Shown here piece by piece: positions 1 through 9,074 of a DNA stretch of 64,000 nucleotides. The DNA is from Opitutaceae bacterium (lineage in GTDB: Bacteria > Verrucomicrobiota > Verrucomicrobiia > Opitutales > Opitutaceae): assembly GCA_015075305.1 (NCBI GenBank), contig JABTUS010000005.1, positions 186,001-250,000 on the forward strand, in the 5' to 3' direction. The notes beneath the pieces are model-generated. The model did not search any database. It was not told the origin of the DNA and saw nothing but the letters and a program-made list of their open reading frames with translations. A program made the translations under genes and the position numbers. Every line of letters begins with the position of its first letter. Within the stretch, counting starts at the first letter, position 1.

Positions 1-1
1 G

Positions 2-505
2 GCGGTTGTCACCTGGCGTCAGACGAACGCGGCGGATCTCGCGGCGGGATTTCTCCTGGTACAGTGCTCAAACCTCTGTTTTGCGACCGGTCAGGTGTTC
101 TATCGTCGTTTGCGATCAACGATCCCTTCAGGGATCATGGACCATCAGTTGTTCGCCTGGCCTGCTGCCGGGGCGGCTGCGGTGACTGGGGTGATGTCAT
201 CGGTGACCTCATCATGGGCGGATTTTGCGCCAACGACCGCGCAGATGCTGGTGCTTTTCTATCTGGGCGCGATCGCATCGGGATTGGGGTTTTTCCTCTG
301 GAACCTGGGAGCGACGCGCGTAAACGCCGGAACTTTGAGCGTATTCAACAACCTGAAAATTCCCCTGGGCATCATCTGCTCGCTCGTGGTTTTTCATGAG
401 CATTCGGACCCCATCAAGCTGATCTCCAGCCTGACGCTGCTGGCTCTGGCCATCTGGATTGTTGAATCCAAGCGCATGCAGGCGACACCGAGTGAACGTC
501 ACTGA
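2..505 (+). CDS. EamA-family (DMT) transporter, C-terminal part
   Basis: The reading frame is open from the first bases of the window and ends at 505, so only the last 168 codons of the gene are present. The translation is very hydrophobic, with about five predicted membrane helices, and contains the typical EamA second-repeat signature around FYLGAIASGLGFFLWNLG followed by the loop ATRVNAGTLSVFNNLKIP. The family consists of ten-helix inner-membrane drug/metabolite transporters; the substrate cannot be read from sequence. The next gene starts 40 bases downstream on the same strand, so co-transcription is possible. The upstream half lies outside the window. Confidence 0.85.
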   Translation, partial: AVVTWRQTNAADLAAGFLLVQCSNLCFATGQVFYRRLRSTIPSGIMDHQLFAWPAAGAAAVTGVMSSVTSSWADFAPTTAQMLVLFYLGAIASGLGFFLWNLGATRVNAGTLSVFNNLKIPLGIICSLVVFHEHSDPIKLISSLTLLALAIWIVESKRMQATPSERH

Positions 506-544
506 ATAATTTGCCGGCGATCGAAAGCTCGCTAATCAGGAGGA

Positions 545-1765
545 ATGTCCCGCGCCACCACCGCGCCAGCAATCGCCGCCAATTCTGCTGATTCCACCGC
601 CATCGGCATACTGACCGCACTCAGTGTCTCCCACCTGCTCAATGATACGATCCAGGGAATGCTTCCGGCGATCTACCCGCTGCTGAAGCAGACTTTCTCC
701 CTGAGTTTCGCCCAGGTCGGGCTCATCACCTTTGCCTTCCAGGGCACGGCATCGCTCCTGCAGCCGCTGATTGGTAGTGTGACGGATCGGCGGCCGTTCC
801 CCTTCTCTCTCGGAATTGGAATGTCCGTCACCCTGCTGGGCATCGTGTGCCTGTCGCGCGCGCCCAGTTACTCCTATGTGCTTCTGAGCTCGGTCCTCAT
901 CGGATTCGGGTCTGCGGTGTTTCATCCCGAGGCCTCGCGCCTGGCCCGGCTTGCTTCGGGCGGACGATTCGGACTTGCGCAGTCGCTTTTCCAGGTCGGA
1001 GGCAACCTGGGAAGCTCCCTCGGGCCGCTGCTTGCAGCGGTCCTGGTGATGTCGGGAGGCCAGTCCCGCACGCTTTGGTTCGCACCTCTCGCGATCCTGG
1101 CCATTGGCATCCTGCTTCGCGTGGGAGGATGGTATCGCGCTCATCTCGAGACGCTCCGGTCCTCGAGGTCACCGCGCGCATCCGGAGCCCGGATGCCTTT
1201 CGGCACGGGGGTGACCATACGCGCCTTGCTGGTGCTCATCGTGCTTGTATTTTCAAAATTCATCTACCTGAGCAGCCTCACGAGCTACTTCACCTTCTAC
1301 CTCATCGACAGGTTTCATGTGCAGCCGGCGAGTGCGCAGATCCTCCTCTTTCTGTTCCTGTTTGCCGTGGCGGCCGGCACCATCATCGGAGGTCCGGTGG
1401 GCGATCGGGTGGGTCGCAAGATCGTCATCTGGATCTCCATCCTCGGCATCGCCCCATTCACCCTGCTGCTCCCGCATGTCGGACTGCATGCGACGGTGTT
1501 TCTCAGCATGATTGTCGGCCTTGTGCTGGCCTCGGCGTTTTCCGCCATCATCGTTTACGCGCAGGAACTGGTGCCCGGAAAAGTCGGTCTTGTATCGGGC
1601 CTTTTCTTCGGCCTTTCCTTCGGCATGGCTGGAATAGGCTCCGCCGCCCTCGGACAGCTTGCCGATCACACCAGCATACAGTTCGTGTTCAGAGTCTGCG
1701 CCTACCTGCCGCTGCTCGGCCTTCTCACCATGTTTTTGCCAAGACTTCACCCGCGGGCGCGATAG
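545..1765 (+). CDS. MFS transporter, fosmidomycin-resistance (Fsr) type
   Basis: This 406-residue protein has about twelve membrane helices and the Fsr-type N-terminus SVSHLLNDTIQGMLPAIYPLL, followed by the MFS loop GSVTDRRPFP and the segment FGSAVFHPEASRLA that is characteristic of the fosmidomycin-resistance subfamily. The second-half loop GDRVGRK is also present. It should act as a proton-driven exporter in the inner membrane; the true substrate is unknown. AGGAGG lies at 538-543, only one base before the chosen ATG. That spacing is tight, so either the start is slightly further in or translation is inefficient. The upstream EamA gene may be in the same transcript. Confidence 0.88.
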   Translation: MSRATTAPAIAANSADSTAIGILTALSVSHLLNDTIQGMLPAIYPLLKQTFSLSFAQVGLITFAFQGTASLLQPLIGSVTDRRPFPFSLGIGMSVTLLGIVCLSRAPSYSYVLLSSVLIGFGSAVFHPEASRLARLASGGRFGLAQSLFQVGGNLGSSLGPLLAAVLVMSGGQSRTLWFAPLAILAIGILLRVGGWYRAHLETLRSSRSPRASGARMPFGTGVTIRALLVLIVLVFSKFIYLSSLTSYFTFYLIDRFHVQPASAQILLFLFLFAVAAGTIIGGPVGDRVGRKIVIWISILGIAPFTLLLPHVGLHATVFLSMIVGLVLASAFSAIIVYAQELVPGKVGLVSGLFFGLSFGMAGIGSAALGQLADHTSIQFVFRVCAYLPLLGLLTMFLPRLHPRAR

Positions 1766-1789
1766 GTGCCGGCACGCTGCCCGTCATGG

Positions 1790-3739
1790 CTAGCGAATGT
1801 CGAACGATGCCTGCAGGGGAAATATGGGGCGCCCAAGGCGGCGCGACGATCTGGCTTCAAATGACAGGGCCACCTTGTGATTGTGGGTCACAAAGCGGAT
1901 GAAATCGACGCGGGAGACGCACAGGCAGCGCGTCGGCGTCGCGGCAATTGCATCCGTGGTCGCCGCGCTGTTCTGCAGAAGCTCCGTTTCACCGAACGCA
2001 TCGCCTTCCTCAAGTTGCTCGAGGATCCTGCCCTGCAGAGCCTTTTGCACGCTTCCCTCCCATACGATGTGAAATGTTCTTGGATCCTCCCCGTAGCGGA
2101 CGATTCGCTCACCCGCTTCAAAGGTCCGCATTCTTGCAATGTCTGCAAGGCGCATGACGGATGCCAGTTGCCAGCCGGAGCACAGTGGCAGTGAACGCAG
2201 CAGGGAGCAGATTTCGGTCAGACCCATGATGCGGATGACACCCAGGTGCTGAACAATCCTTTCCTGAAAAAATTTTCCCGGGAGGGTCAGTGCGAGCAAC
2301 GGCGTGCGGCTCCGCATCTCCATTCGATTTTCGGCCGGATCCACGAAACCATGAACACCGAACATGTCACCTTCGGAGATGAACCGGGTCCTCCCCGCGC
2401 GACCCCTGCCGTCGTATCGAACGACCGACGCGGTGCCCCGGACAATCAGTCCGACCGTCGCGGGCTCCCCTGAGTCCGAAAGTGAACGCCATGGCTTGAA
2501 GCGCTTCAGTTGAAACCGTCTCGAAACCTCCAGTTGCTTCTGCATGCCAACGGAGCGGAAAAGCGGGCTTCGCGACATCGCCTTCATTATCTCAGCCTGC
2601 GCCAGTCTTCCTGATGGGTGGACTTTCCAGCGACGGGATTGACGAATGGCGTTCCTTATCAGGCGGGTTCCCCGGCGCTTCGAGAAAGTGGACGCAATCC
2701 AGATCAACGCTCCGACCACAAATACCGCCACTATGGCGCCGGAAACGATGCCGGCCCGCTCCCACACGCTCGCATTGTCCAGGAGATCGAGCCATGGCAG
2801 GGCGATGGCGTTGAACAGCACGTGAGCCGCGACAGCCAGCCACAGGAGGCTCATTGAAAGGAGAATCGCAAGCGCTTCACCATCGAGGTGGCGGCGGAAT
2901 GCCCTGATTCTGCGTCTGGGCTGGCGGTTTGTCGAAAAAATGAAATCGCGATCGGTATCGATCCAAGGATGCTTGGACCAGAGTGCGCGCCATCTGGCCA
3001 TGGGGCCAAGCCATGGATTCAATGCAATGATTGCGCCGGCAACGGGAAACAGCGCCCACGGCTGCTTGAACGCACAGGCTAACGCGGCCGAGGCGAGCAA
3101 CGGTGCCATGCAGGCCAACTCGATGGCGGAGCGAACTGAAACCGGCTGGAGGACTGAATCACACAGGTCGACATGGAGATGAGGAACCGGTCGCACACTC
3201 ATCATTTCAGGTGGAGGGAACCGCCCTCCGGCGTGATGAAGCGTGGCCGCACCGGCCAAAAATCCGAGCGACAGCGAGGCGCCCCAGACAACCCAGCCAA
3301 TCAACAGATCAAGAATCTGTGTCGGCAGCGTGACAGGCGAGAAGGCGATCGCCGCGAGAAAACCCATTCCAGAAATGGCGGCGACCGCGATTGACACCTG
3401 TGATGGCAGCCTCGGCCAGCCAGGGGAAGGCTTGGGTGCCGGAGTGAATGCGGGCTTGCTGTCACCTATCAGGATGCCGGCGCGGTGGGCCTTGAGGATG
3501 AGTTCGTAGAATTCGCTCAATTCCAAACAGGTCCGATTGAGGATCGCCCTGCCCAGCATGTTCGGAACGGTCTGTGGTGTGCGAAAGACCTCAAGAGTCA
3601 GCCGCTGGGCTTCACTGACGGCCAGGTAGGTGCCTGAGGATGTGTTCTTGAGCGCGAGCACGCCATGCACGCATGCACCCGCCCGAACCTCCGGACTGTA
3701 TTTCAGGACCTCGAGGGTGAGGAGGAAATTTTCGTCCAT
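1790..3739 (-). CDS. membrane protein with degenerate M50 metalloprotease core and two cyclic-nucleotide-binding domains
   Basis: The 649-residue protein starts with about 95 residues resembling a PqqD-like domain. Several membrane helices follow (about 115-165, 205-250, 290-350), then two tandem cyclic-nucleotide-binding-like domains (about 395-500 and 515-625; the second carries EEGDAFGETELL). The architecture matches site-2-type M50 peptidases of the peptide zinc metalloprotease group fused to cNMP domains. However, the HExxH position reads HHAGG (168-172) and the later NPxxxxDG motif reads NPWLGPMARW (241-250), so zinc binding looks lost. In the second phosphate-binding cassette the usual Arg is absent too. 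It is probably a non-catalytic membrane sensor or scaffold. It lies 17 bases after the receiver gene at 3757-4209 on the same strand and is likely co-expressed with it. Confidence 0.6.
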   Translation of the reverse strand: MDENFLLTLEVLKYSPEVRAGACVHGVLALKNTSSGTYLAVSEAQRLTLEVFRTPQTVPNMLGRAILNRTCLELSEFYELILKAHRAGILIGDSKPAFTPAPKPSPGWPRLPSQVSIAVAAISGMGFLAAIAFSPVTLPTQILDLLIGWVVWGASLSLGFLAGAATLHHAGGRFPPPEMMSVRPVPHLHVDLCDSVLQPVSVRSAIELACMAPLLASAALACAFKQPWALFPVAGAIIALNPWLGPMARWRALWSKHPWIDTDRDFIFSTNRQPRRRIRAFRRHLDGEALAILLSMSLLWLAVAAHVLFNAIALPWLDLLDNASVWERAGIVSGAIVAVFVVGALIWIASTFSKRRGTRLIRNAIRQSRRWKVHPSGRLAQAEIMKAMSRSPLFRSVGMQKQLEVSRRFQLKRFKPWRSLSDSGEPATVGLIVRGTASVVRYDGRGRAGRTRFISEGDMFGVHGFVDPAENRMEMRSRTPLLALTLPGKFFQERIVQHLGVIRIMGLTEICSLLRSLPLCSGWQLASVMRLADIARMRTFEAGERIVRYGEDPRTFHIVWEGSVQKALQGRILEQLEEGDAFGETELLQNSAATTDAIAATPTRCLCVSRVDFIRFVTHNHKVALSFEARSSRRLGRPIFPLQASFDIR

Positions 3740-3756
3740 GACGGCACCGCGAGGCT

Positions 3757-4209
3757 CTAGTCCTCCGAGGATGAGAGGGATCCAAGCAGTCCCTCGATGA
3801 GCTCGGTCATTTCTGAGACCTCGAAAGGTTTTTGAACAAACAGGCAGTCACTCTCGCTCGCCAGCCAGCGCGTATCCTCATTCAAACGTCCGCTCACGAG
3901 TACTATCTGCATTCGCGGATCGCGCTCACGCAGCTCTGCCATGAATGTGAGCCCGTCGACACAGGGCATGACCACATCGACAAGTACAAGGCCGATTTCA
4001 CCACCATCCCGCGCCCAGGTGTGCAGTCCCTCCTCGGCAGAACCTGCCTTCCAGGTCTTGTAGCCAATCGCAGAGATCACTTCGGCGAGCATGTCGCAAA
4101 AGGCGGGCTCATCATCGACAATCATGACACCCTTGCGCAATTTTTCCTCGCGCACGGATTTCTTCCACAGTTTCGTTACTTGTGGCAGTACAGCGGATTC
4201 TATGATCAT
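3757..4209 (-). CDS. single-domain response regulator (receiver only)
   Basis: This 150-residue protein is one CheY-like receiver domain preceded by about 27 residues. The acidic pair is D32-D33 (VDDEP), the phosphoacceptor is D78 (VLVDVVMPCVDG), the conserved Ser is S106 (VLVSG) and the conserved Lys is K127 (QKPF). No output domain follows, so it should act by protein contact, either in a phosphorelay or on the neighbouring cNMP-domain membrane protein encoded 17 bases downstream. No histidine kinase is in the window. The exact start is uncertain because the N-terminal extension is not part of the fold. Confidence 0.88.
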   Translation of the reverse strand: MIIESAVLPQVTKLWKKSVREEKLRKGVMIVDDEPAFCDMLAEVISAIGYKTWKAGSAEEGLHTWARDGGEIGLVLVDVVMPCVDGLTFMAELRERDPRMQIVLVSGRLNEDTRWLASESDCLFVQKPFEVSEMTELIEGLLGSLSSSED

Positions 4210-4327
4210 GAGAACGATTGTTTGGAAAGATGGGGTCCTCCAAACATCGGCGCATGACCGATCAAGCTGAAAGGATTAGCAAGATCCGCGGTTGGGAACT
4301 GAATTCCGGAGGTTTTCTTGCAACCAA

Positions 4328-5083
4328 CTAGCTTCGAGTCTCCAACCAGCGTTCAAACTTGTGGGCATCTTCCAGAACATCGACTCCGATCGTTGGATCT
4401 TCGGTCAGTTCGCATGCAATCGCGTACCCATTCTCAAGGACGCGAAGTTGCTCGAGTTTTTCAATCTGCTCAAGCCGGCCCATGGGAAGTGATGCAAACT
4501 TCTCCAGAATATCGGCTTGATACGCATACATCCCTATGTGGCGATAGCAGGCGTTCTCAGTCAGCCAGTGATCATCAACCCGCCCACCCAGCTCGCGGGC
4601 AAACGGAATGCATGAGCGTGAAAAATAGAGTGCACGTTTCCTGGATCCAGCGAGCACAACCTTCACTTGGTTCGGATTGTTGAAATCCACGGCCTTCGAA
4701 AATCGCGTGGCGAGAGTTGCCATGGGCGCATCCGACTGAATGGCGTTTGAAAGGGCGAGTATGTGACTGCGGCCGACCAAAGGCTCATCCGCCTGTACAT
4801 TGATCACGAACTCAGCGCCGATCTGAGTATTGGCCTCGGCAATGCGATCGGTGCCACTCGCGTGGCTCACTTTTGTCAGAATCGTCGCGAATCCCCCGGA
4901 TTTCAACGGTGCGGCGAGCGATGGGTCATCGATCGCAAAATAAAGGGGAAACTCAGGTGCCACGCTTGAGATCCTTTCTGCCACCCATTGAAGCAGCGCC
5001 TTGCCTCGAATCTCATGGAGAAGCTTCCGTGGAAATCGCGTGGATTCGAGGCGACACGGGACAATTATGGCGATGCGCGGCAT
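4328..5083 (-). CDS. kdsB: 3-deoxy-manno-octulosonate cytidylyltransferase
   Basis: KdsB activates KDO with CTP to give CMP-KDO for lipopolysaccharide inner core synthesis in the cytoplasm. The 251-residue protein has the family nucleotide-binding N-terminus IIVPCRLESTRFPRKLL, then SGTDRIAEA and INVQADEPLV (family VQGDEP), and CYRHIGMYAYQADIL further on. Its length is normal for the family. It is divergent from the HPr gene, with about 70 bases between the two starts. Presence of KdsB supports a KDO-containing outer membrane. Confidence 0.95.
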   Translation of the reverse strand: MPRIAIIVPCRLESTRFPRKLLHEIRGKALLQWVAERISSVAPEFPLYFAIDDPSLAAPLKSGGFATILTKVSHASGTDRIAEANTQIGAEFVINVQADEPLVGRSHILALSNAIQSDAPMATLATRFSKAVDFNNPNQVKVVLAGSRKRALYFSRSCIPFARELGGRVDDHWLTENACYRHIGMYAYQADILEKFASLPMGRLEQIEKLEQLRVLENGYAIACELTEDPTIGVDVLEDAHKFERWLETRS

Positions 5084-5155
5084 GGGGTGAATCGTGGGCG
5101 GGTGATTTTGGGTTGCAAGCCAAGCGCAGGTCCCATGGTTTGCAGGGGTACACGC

Positions 5156-5455
5156 ATGGACAAGATTGACCCGTCAGCACCTGTTCAGTCACTCACGAAG
5201 GAGTTGGTCGTGCAGAACAAGATGGGTATTCATGCGCGTCCCGCAGCGATGATCGTCCGCGTGACCAACAAGTTCAAGGCGGATGTCTTCGTCGAAAAGG
5301 ATGAGGAGCAGGTGAATGGCAAGAGCATCATGGGATTGATGATGCTGGCTGCGGGCAAGGGCTCTAAGGTGAAATTCATCGTCACGGGCGACGACGCGCC
5401 TCAGATGTTGGCCGAGCTGGATTCGCTCTTTAACCGCAAGTTCGACGAAGCCTGA
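5156..5455 (+). CDS. HPr family phosphocarrier protein
   Basis: The 99-residue protein carries the HPr active-site segment NKMGIHARPAAMIV with the phosphorylatable His and the regulatory region NGKSIMGLMMLAAGKGS, where the Ser matches HPr Ser46. It transfers phosphate in the PTS or a regulatory PTS branch in the cytoplasm. The frame is open further upstream, but the ATG at 5156 has an AGGGG-type ribosome site 5-10 bases before it and gives a family-sized product with a short N-terminal extension. No PTS enzymes are next to it, so a regulatory role is possible. Confidence 0.93.
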   Translation: MDKIDPSAPVQSLTKELVVQNKMGIHARPAAMIVRVTNKFKADVFVEKDEEQVNGKSIMGLMMLAAGKGSKVKFIVTGDDAPQMLAELDSLFNRKFDEA

Positions 5456-5588
5456 AAGGCTTCGGGGTTGGCGGAGGCGGACCACGGAATGCCGCCGCCG
5501 CTTGCGGGTGATCGGTCCTGCTGCGTTCATCTGCCTCGCGCCTCTCGTTCTCTGGGAAAATTTCTGCCGCCGTTGCGCGATGTACGGT

Positions 5589-5617
5589 CCCAGGTCACGA
5601 CGGAGCGTGGCACTCCA
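5589..5617 (+). repeat. REP-like palindromic repeat, single copy
   Basis: This stretch matches, with a few changes, the right arm of the REPIN-like elements at 25388-25414 and 28802-28830; the shared core is GGTCACGACGGAGCGTG. It lies in the 197-base gap between the convergent HPr and C13-like genes, a usual place for REP elements. Nothing else was recognised in that gap. Confidence 0.75.
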
Positions 5618-5652
5618 GGGGGGCGGAGCATTATGGGGCATGCGTCGTTCCT

Positions 5653-6654
5653 TCACGTCGCGTTTCCGGATGGGTCGTAGATTCTTGCGAGTTCCAGCAG
5701 AAGGCTCTCAAGTCGCTTCCAGTATTCCGCCTCGGGCAGCGAGGATTTGCTGTCGCGCAGCGCCTCGATTTCCGACTCGAGCGCGTCGCGGCGGGCGCGG
5801 CGGTCCCGTGTCCAGGCCGCCTCCTCGGCGCTCCTCACGAGGTGCCACTGTCGGGCGCGGGTGCCATCGAGTGTTTTTCCTCCCTCAGCCTTCCTTGACG
5901 CCCGGGTGCCGCGGAACCAATCGGCGGGCGTGCCGAGTCCGTCCCCGTTGTCGTCGATCAACGCATGCTCGGTCGCGAGGCGGCCCTCGCTGCGGTAAAA
6001 CTCGGCCGTGCGGTGCGAGGCGCTCAGGAATGCCTCGAGCAGCGATGTCTGGCCGTCGCGGTCAAGGTCCGCCGACGGGTCGGCGACCGACTCCGAAAAG
6101 TAGCCGCCAAATCTCGCATAGTTCTGCTCGTAACCGCTGCGCGTGGCCACCACTACAACGCGGTTCGGCGCCGACAATCGTGCAAGAAACGGAGCACTCG
6201 ATGAGGTGCCGGCGATGACAGCGGTCGGACGTTTCAAGGGCTTCGCCCAGTTCGCAAGTTCACTCGCGGACAAGTCCGGTCCATTGAGATTGAACCACGC
6301 TTCCTTCCCATCGAAGGTGCCATGGCCGATCAGGACTATCCACAATTCGCGATCAGCAACGCCCGCCGCCTCGGTGATGGCAACCTGCACGCGCTTCAGA
6401 TCGTTCTCGGCCGGCAAAGGATCCGTCTTTCCGATGATGATGACCCTGCCCTCACCCGCGCGCGCAAACGCCGCTTTCCAGGATTTCAGCTGCCGATCGA
6501 AGGCATCCGCGTACGCAGGCTCGCCGGGCGCGCCGACCACGATGACGGCATCGGGTGACTCAACCGCCGCCTGCACGGCGAAGGCCAGACAGATTCCCGC
6601 CGCAGCAACGAAACAGCGCGCAAGGTGAATCAGCGGCGCATCTCTTCTCATCAT
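5653..6654 (-). CDS. C13-peptidase/caspase-like secreted protein lacking the catalytic cysteine
   Basis: With the start at the ATGATG that overlaps the TGA of the upstream gene (6653-6651), the product is 333 residues with an N-terminal signal peptide ending near the alanines AVQAA. The fold motif VLIGHGTFDGKEAWFNLNGPDL resembles the His region of clan CD proteases. After the next strand, where a Cys is expected, the sequence is VIAGTSSSAPF, with Ser/Thr and no Cys. ATRSGYEQNYARFGGYF follows, as in C13-like proteins of this gene neighbourhood. The C-terminus is charged and helical. It is the last gene of the eight-gene operon. It is probably a periplasmic, non-proteolytic relative; function unknown. 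Confidence 0.6.
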   Translation of the reverse strand: MMRRDAPLIHLARCFVAAAGICLAFAVQAAVESPDAVIVVGAPGEPAYADAFDRQLKSWKAAFARAGEGRVIIIGKTDPLPAENDLKRVQVAITEAAGVADRELWIVLIGHGTFDGKEAWFNLNGPDLSASELANWAKPLKRPTAVIAGTSSSAPFLARLSAPNRVVVVATRSGYEQNYARFGGYFSESVADPSADLDRDGQTSLLEAFLSASHRTAEFYRSEGRLATEHALIDDNGDGLGTPADWFRGTRASRKAEGGKTLDGTRARQWHLVRSAEEAAWTRDRRARRDALESEIEALRDSKSSLPEAEYWKRLESLLLELARIYDPSGNAT

Positions 6655-9074
6655 GCGAGCCCCTTCCATCGGCGCAGGCCCCACTCCGCAATCAGGCAGG
6701 CCAGCGCCAGCGCAAACATCGCCGGCGTGTGCCAGAGCGGACGCGCGCGCGTTTCCATGACAGGAGCCTTCTTCTCAGGCAGTGAACGGACAAACGAGTC
6801 CAGATCCGCCGCGCGAATCACTTCGCCACCGGTTCTCTGGGCGATCGATTCCAGCAGTGAAACATTCGGCGTGAGCGACCTGAATTCCTCCGCCGCCAGA
6901 TCCGTGCTCCATCCCGAAACCGCCCGTCCCGTTTCCGCTCCGGCGGGATTCGTCACGATGGCCGTGGCGCGAAAGCCACCGTTTGAGCGGGGAACAAAAT
7001 TTGCGGAGTAGAGCCCGGGCTCATGCTGCGACGGCTCCGCGCGCAAGCGAACCGGTGCGGCCTTCATTTCACCCGGTGAACCGACTGTCAGCGTTTCAAC
7101 GTCGATCGCCACAGAACCATCCTCCACCGGTTGAAAGCGCGCGTCACGCACGCGCACGTCCAGTGCGACCGCTGCATTGGCATCTTCCGCAACTGGCTCC
7201 ACCTGCAGTTCAACCCGCCGCGGCACATCGGCCACCAGCCATCGCGCAAGCTGGCGCCAGGCCTTTCCCAGCAGCTCCTGCCGGTCGGCGTCGCGCGTCC
7301 CCCAGCGCCAGAGGTCGCCCGCCATGAGCGCCGCCGTGCGCCCGCGGCCAAACCGCTGAACCGCGAGCACCGGCGACTCGCCTCCATTCTCGTCGCGCCC
7401 GGTGGCGATGAGGCTCGCACCCGGCTTGATGCCGCGCACGCGGTTCATAACTCGAAACGCAGGCATGCCCTCGATGCGTGCGCGCTCCTGGGTTTCATTG
7501 TCATAGAGCCGCGCCCAGGCCTGCAGCCACCCTTCGCGCGCCAGCTCAAAGTGCACCGGCGATGGCTCGCGAGAGTCGTTGGCCCCTTCGAGCACCTGCG
7601 GGTCCGTCCGGTCGAGATAGACGGGCAGCATGTCGCCAATGGGCGTGCGATGATACCCTCCGGGCTGGAAGGACTCCATGCCCCCGAGCATCAGGAATCC
7701 ACCACCGCGTTCGGAAACAAACTTCTGGGCGAGCTGCGCCTGGTCGACTCCGAAGAACTCCGCCTCGAGATCATCCACGATGATCGCGTCATACGCATAG
7801 AGCTCCTCCGCCGTTCTCGGGAATCCACCCCTCAACTCCTGTTCGTCCTTGGTGTTCAGGCGGACCAGGACCGGCTGATCGTAGCGCTGGACATCCTCGG
7901 CCGACTGCTCCCCAAAGCCCCTGTAGAGAGGGTTGCTCGTCTCGCCGGCGCGTCCGCGAAAATCGAACTTCGGCTCGCGCTTGGCCACGCGGATCAACGC
8001 GACCAGTTGAACCTGCGGGTCGATTTCAATGGCGCGATTCAAGAACTTGAACTCCCAGTTCGGGCGGCCGGCGACATAGAGCACGCGATACGGACCGCGC
8101 CCCCGGTCCACAACGAGCACGCGGGTGTTGTTCGCTTTCGTCGCCTCATCCGACTTCTCCGCGATGCCACCCGAGGCGCCGCGCAGGCCCACGGCCAGTC
8201 GATAGAACGACACCCCGGCGCCCTCCGGCTTCAGCGTGAATCGAAAGGTCATCGCGCCTCCACGCCCGCCCGCCGTCTGGGACTGCTCCTGCACAACACG
8301 GCCCGACGCATCCTGGATCTGCGCGCTGATCGACTGTCCGTTGAAACCGGCGACACCGACATCCGCCTGTATGTTCACCGGTGCATCCTCGAACGCCGTC
8401 TGGCTCACAGTGACCTGCTGGACCGATATGTCTCTGATGGCCCCGGGGTTTCCCAGGACGACGGGATAAACCGGCGCCATTCCCTCGAGCGACGGCAGCA
8501 CACCGCGAAGGTCGGTCGCGTTGCCATCGGTAAAGAGGAGAATTCCCGCGAGCGGCCTTCCCTGAAAGCGTTTCTGAACCGAGCTCAAGGCTCCCATCAT
8601 CCCCGATGCGCGGCCGTTGAAGTCGAGTTCGCGAAAATCCGTGGTCGCGTGCAGCGCCGAGTCGAACAGGTAGCGCCGCACCTCAAAGGTCTCCGCCAGC
8701 CGGCTCTGCCATCCGGTCGTCCCTGCATCCACCAGGCGCGTCAGCACCTCGCCGCGCGAGCGCGACTCACCGGCATCATGGATTTGGAGTCCCTCGCTGT
8801 TGTCGGCGACAACCGCGAAGAAATTGGCCCCCTGTCTCGCGCGCTGCGAAAGCCACAGCGGCTCCAGCAGGCACGCAGCCAGCGCGGCGAATCCTACCAG
8901 CTTCAGTCCCAGGCACCACCAGCGCACGGCGCCCGCCTGACGCGCGGGCAGGTAGCTCCACGCGAGGATGGCACCGACCAGCGCGAGAATCGCCGCCAGA
9001 GGCCAGAGCCACTGATCGGCCGACAGCGTCAGCGAAGCCCAGGCGTATGCGGATGAACCTGGGAGCCCGGTCAT
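6651..9074 (-). CDS. VWA/glutamine-amidotransferase-like membrane protein
   Basis: The 807-residue protein has N-terminal membrane helices at about 25-43 and 52-72 and another near the C-terminus (about 780-797). The large middle part is therefore likely periplasmic. The segment FFAVVADNSEGL (about 85-96) resembles a degenerate VWA MIDAS. Around residues 455-490 the sequence KFVSERGGGFLMLGGMESF followed by PGGYHRTPIGDMLPVYL is typical of the class-I GATase-like domain found in these Verrucomicrobia/Planctomycete proteins. The start ATG overlaps the TGA of the 1213-residue gene. It is probably a structural or sensory part of the MoxR/VWA machine, with no enzymatic activity demonstrable from sequence. 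Confidence 0.65.
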   Translation of the reverse strand: MTGLPGSSAYAWASLTLSADQWLWPLAAILALVGAILAWSYLPARQAGAVRWWCLGLKLVGFAALAACLLEPLWLSQRARQGANFFAVVADNSEGLQIHDAGESRSRGEVLTRLVDAGTTGWQSRLAETFEVRRYLFDSALHATTDFRELDFNGRASGMMGALSSVQKRFQGRPLAGILLFTDGNATDLRGVLPSLEGMAPVYPVVLGNPGAIRDISVQQVTVSQTAFEDAPVNIQADVGVAGFNGQSISAQIQDASGRVVQEQSQTAGGRGGAMTFRFTLKPEGAGVSFYRLAVGLRGASGGIAEKSDEATKANNTRVLVVDRGRGPYRVLYVAGRPNWEFKFLNRAIEIDPQVQLVALIRVAKREPKFDFRGRAGETSNPLYRGFGEQSAEDVQRYDQPVLVRLNTKDEQELRGGFPRTAEELYAYDAIIVDDLEAEFFGVDQAQLAQKFVSERGGGFLMLGGMESFQPGGYHRTPIGDMLPVYLDRTDPQVLEGANDSREPSPVHFELAREGWLQAWARLYDNETQERARIEGMPAFRVMNRVRGIKPGASLIATGRDENGGESPVLAVQRFGRGRTAALMAGDLWRWGTRDADRQELLGKAWRQLARWLVADVPRRVELQVEPVAEDANAAVALDVRVRDARFQPVEDGSVAIDVETLTVGSPGEMKAAPVRLRAEPSQHEPGLYSANFVPRSNGGFRATAIVTNPAGAETGRAVSGWSTDLAAEEFRSLTPNVSLLESIAQRTGGEVIRAADLDSFVRSLPEKKAPVMETRARPLWHTPAMFALALACLIAEWGLRRWKGLA

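Noticed and set aside
7131-9056. 641-residue plus-strand frame
   Set aside because: Antisense shadow of the 807-residue operon gene; no signal, motif or ribosome site.
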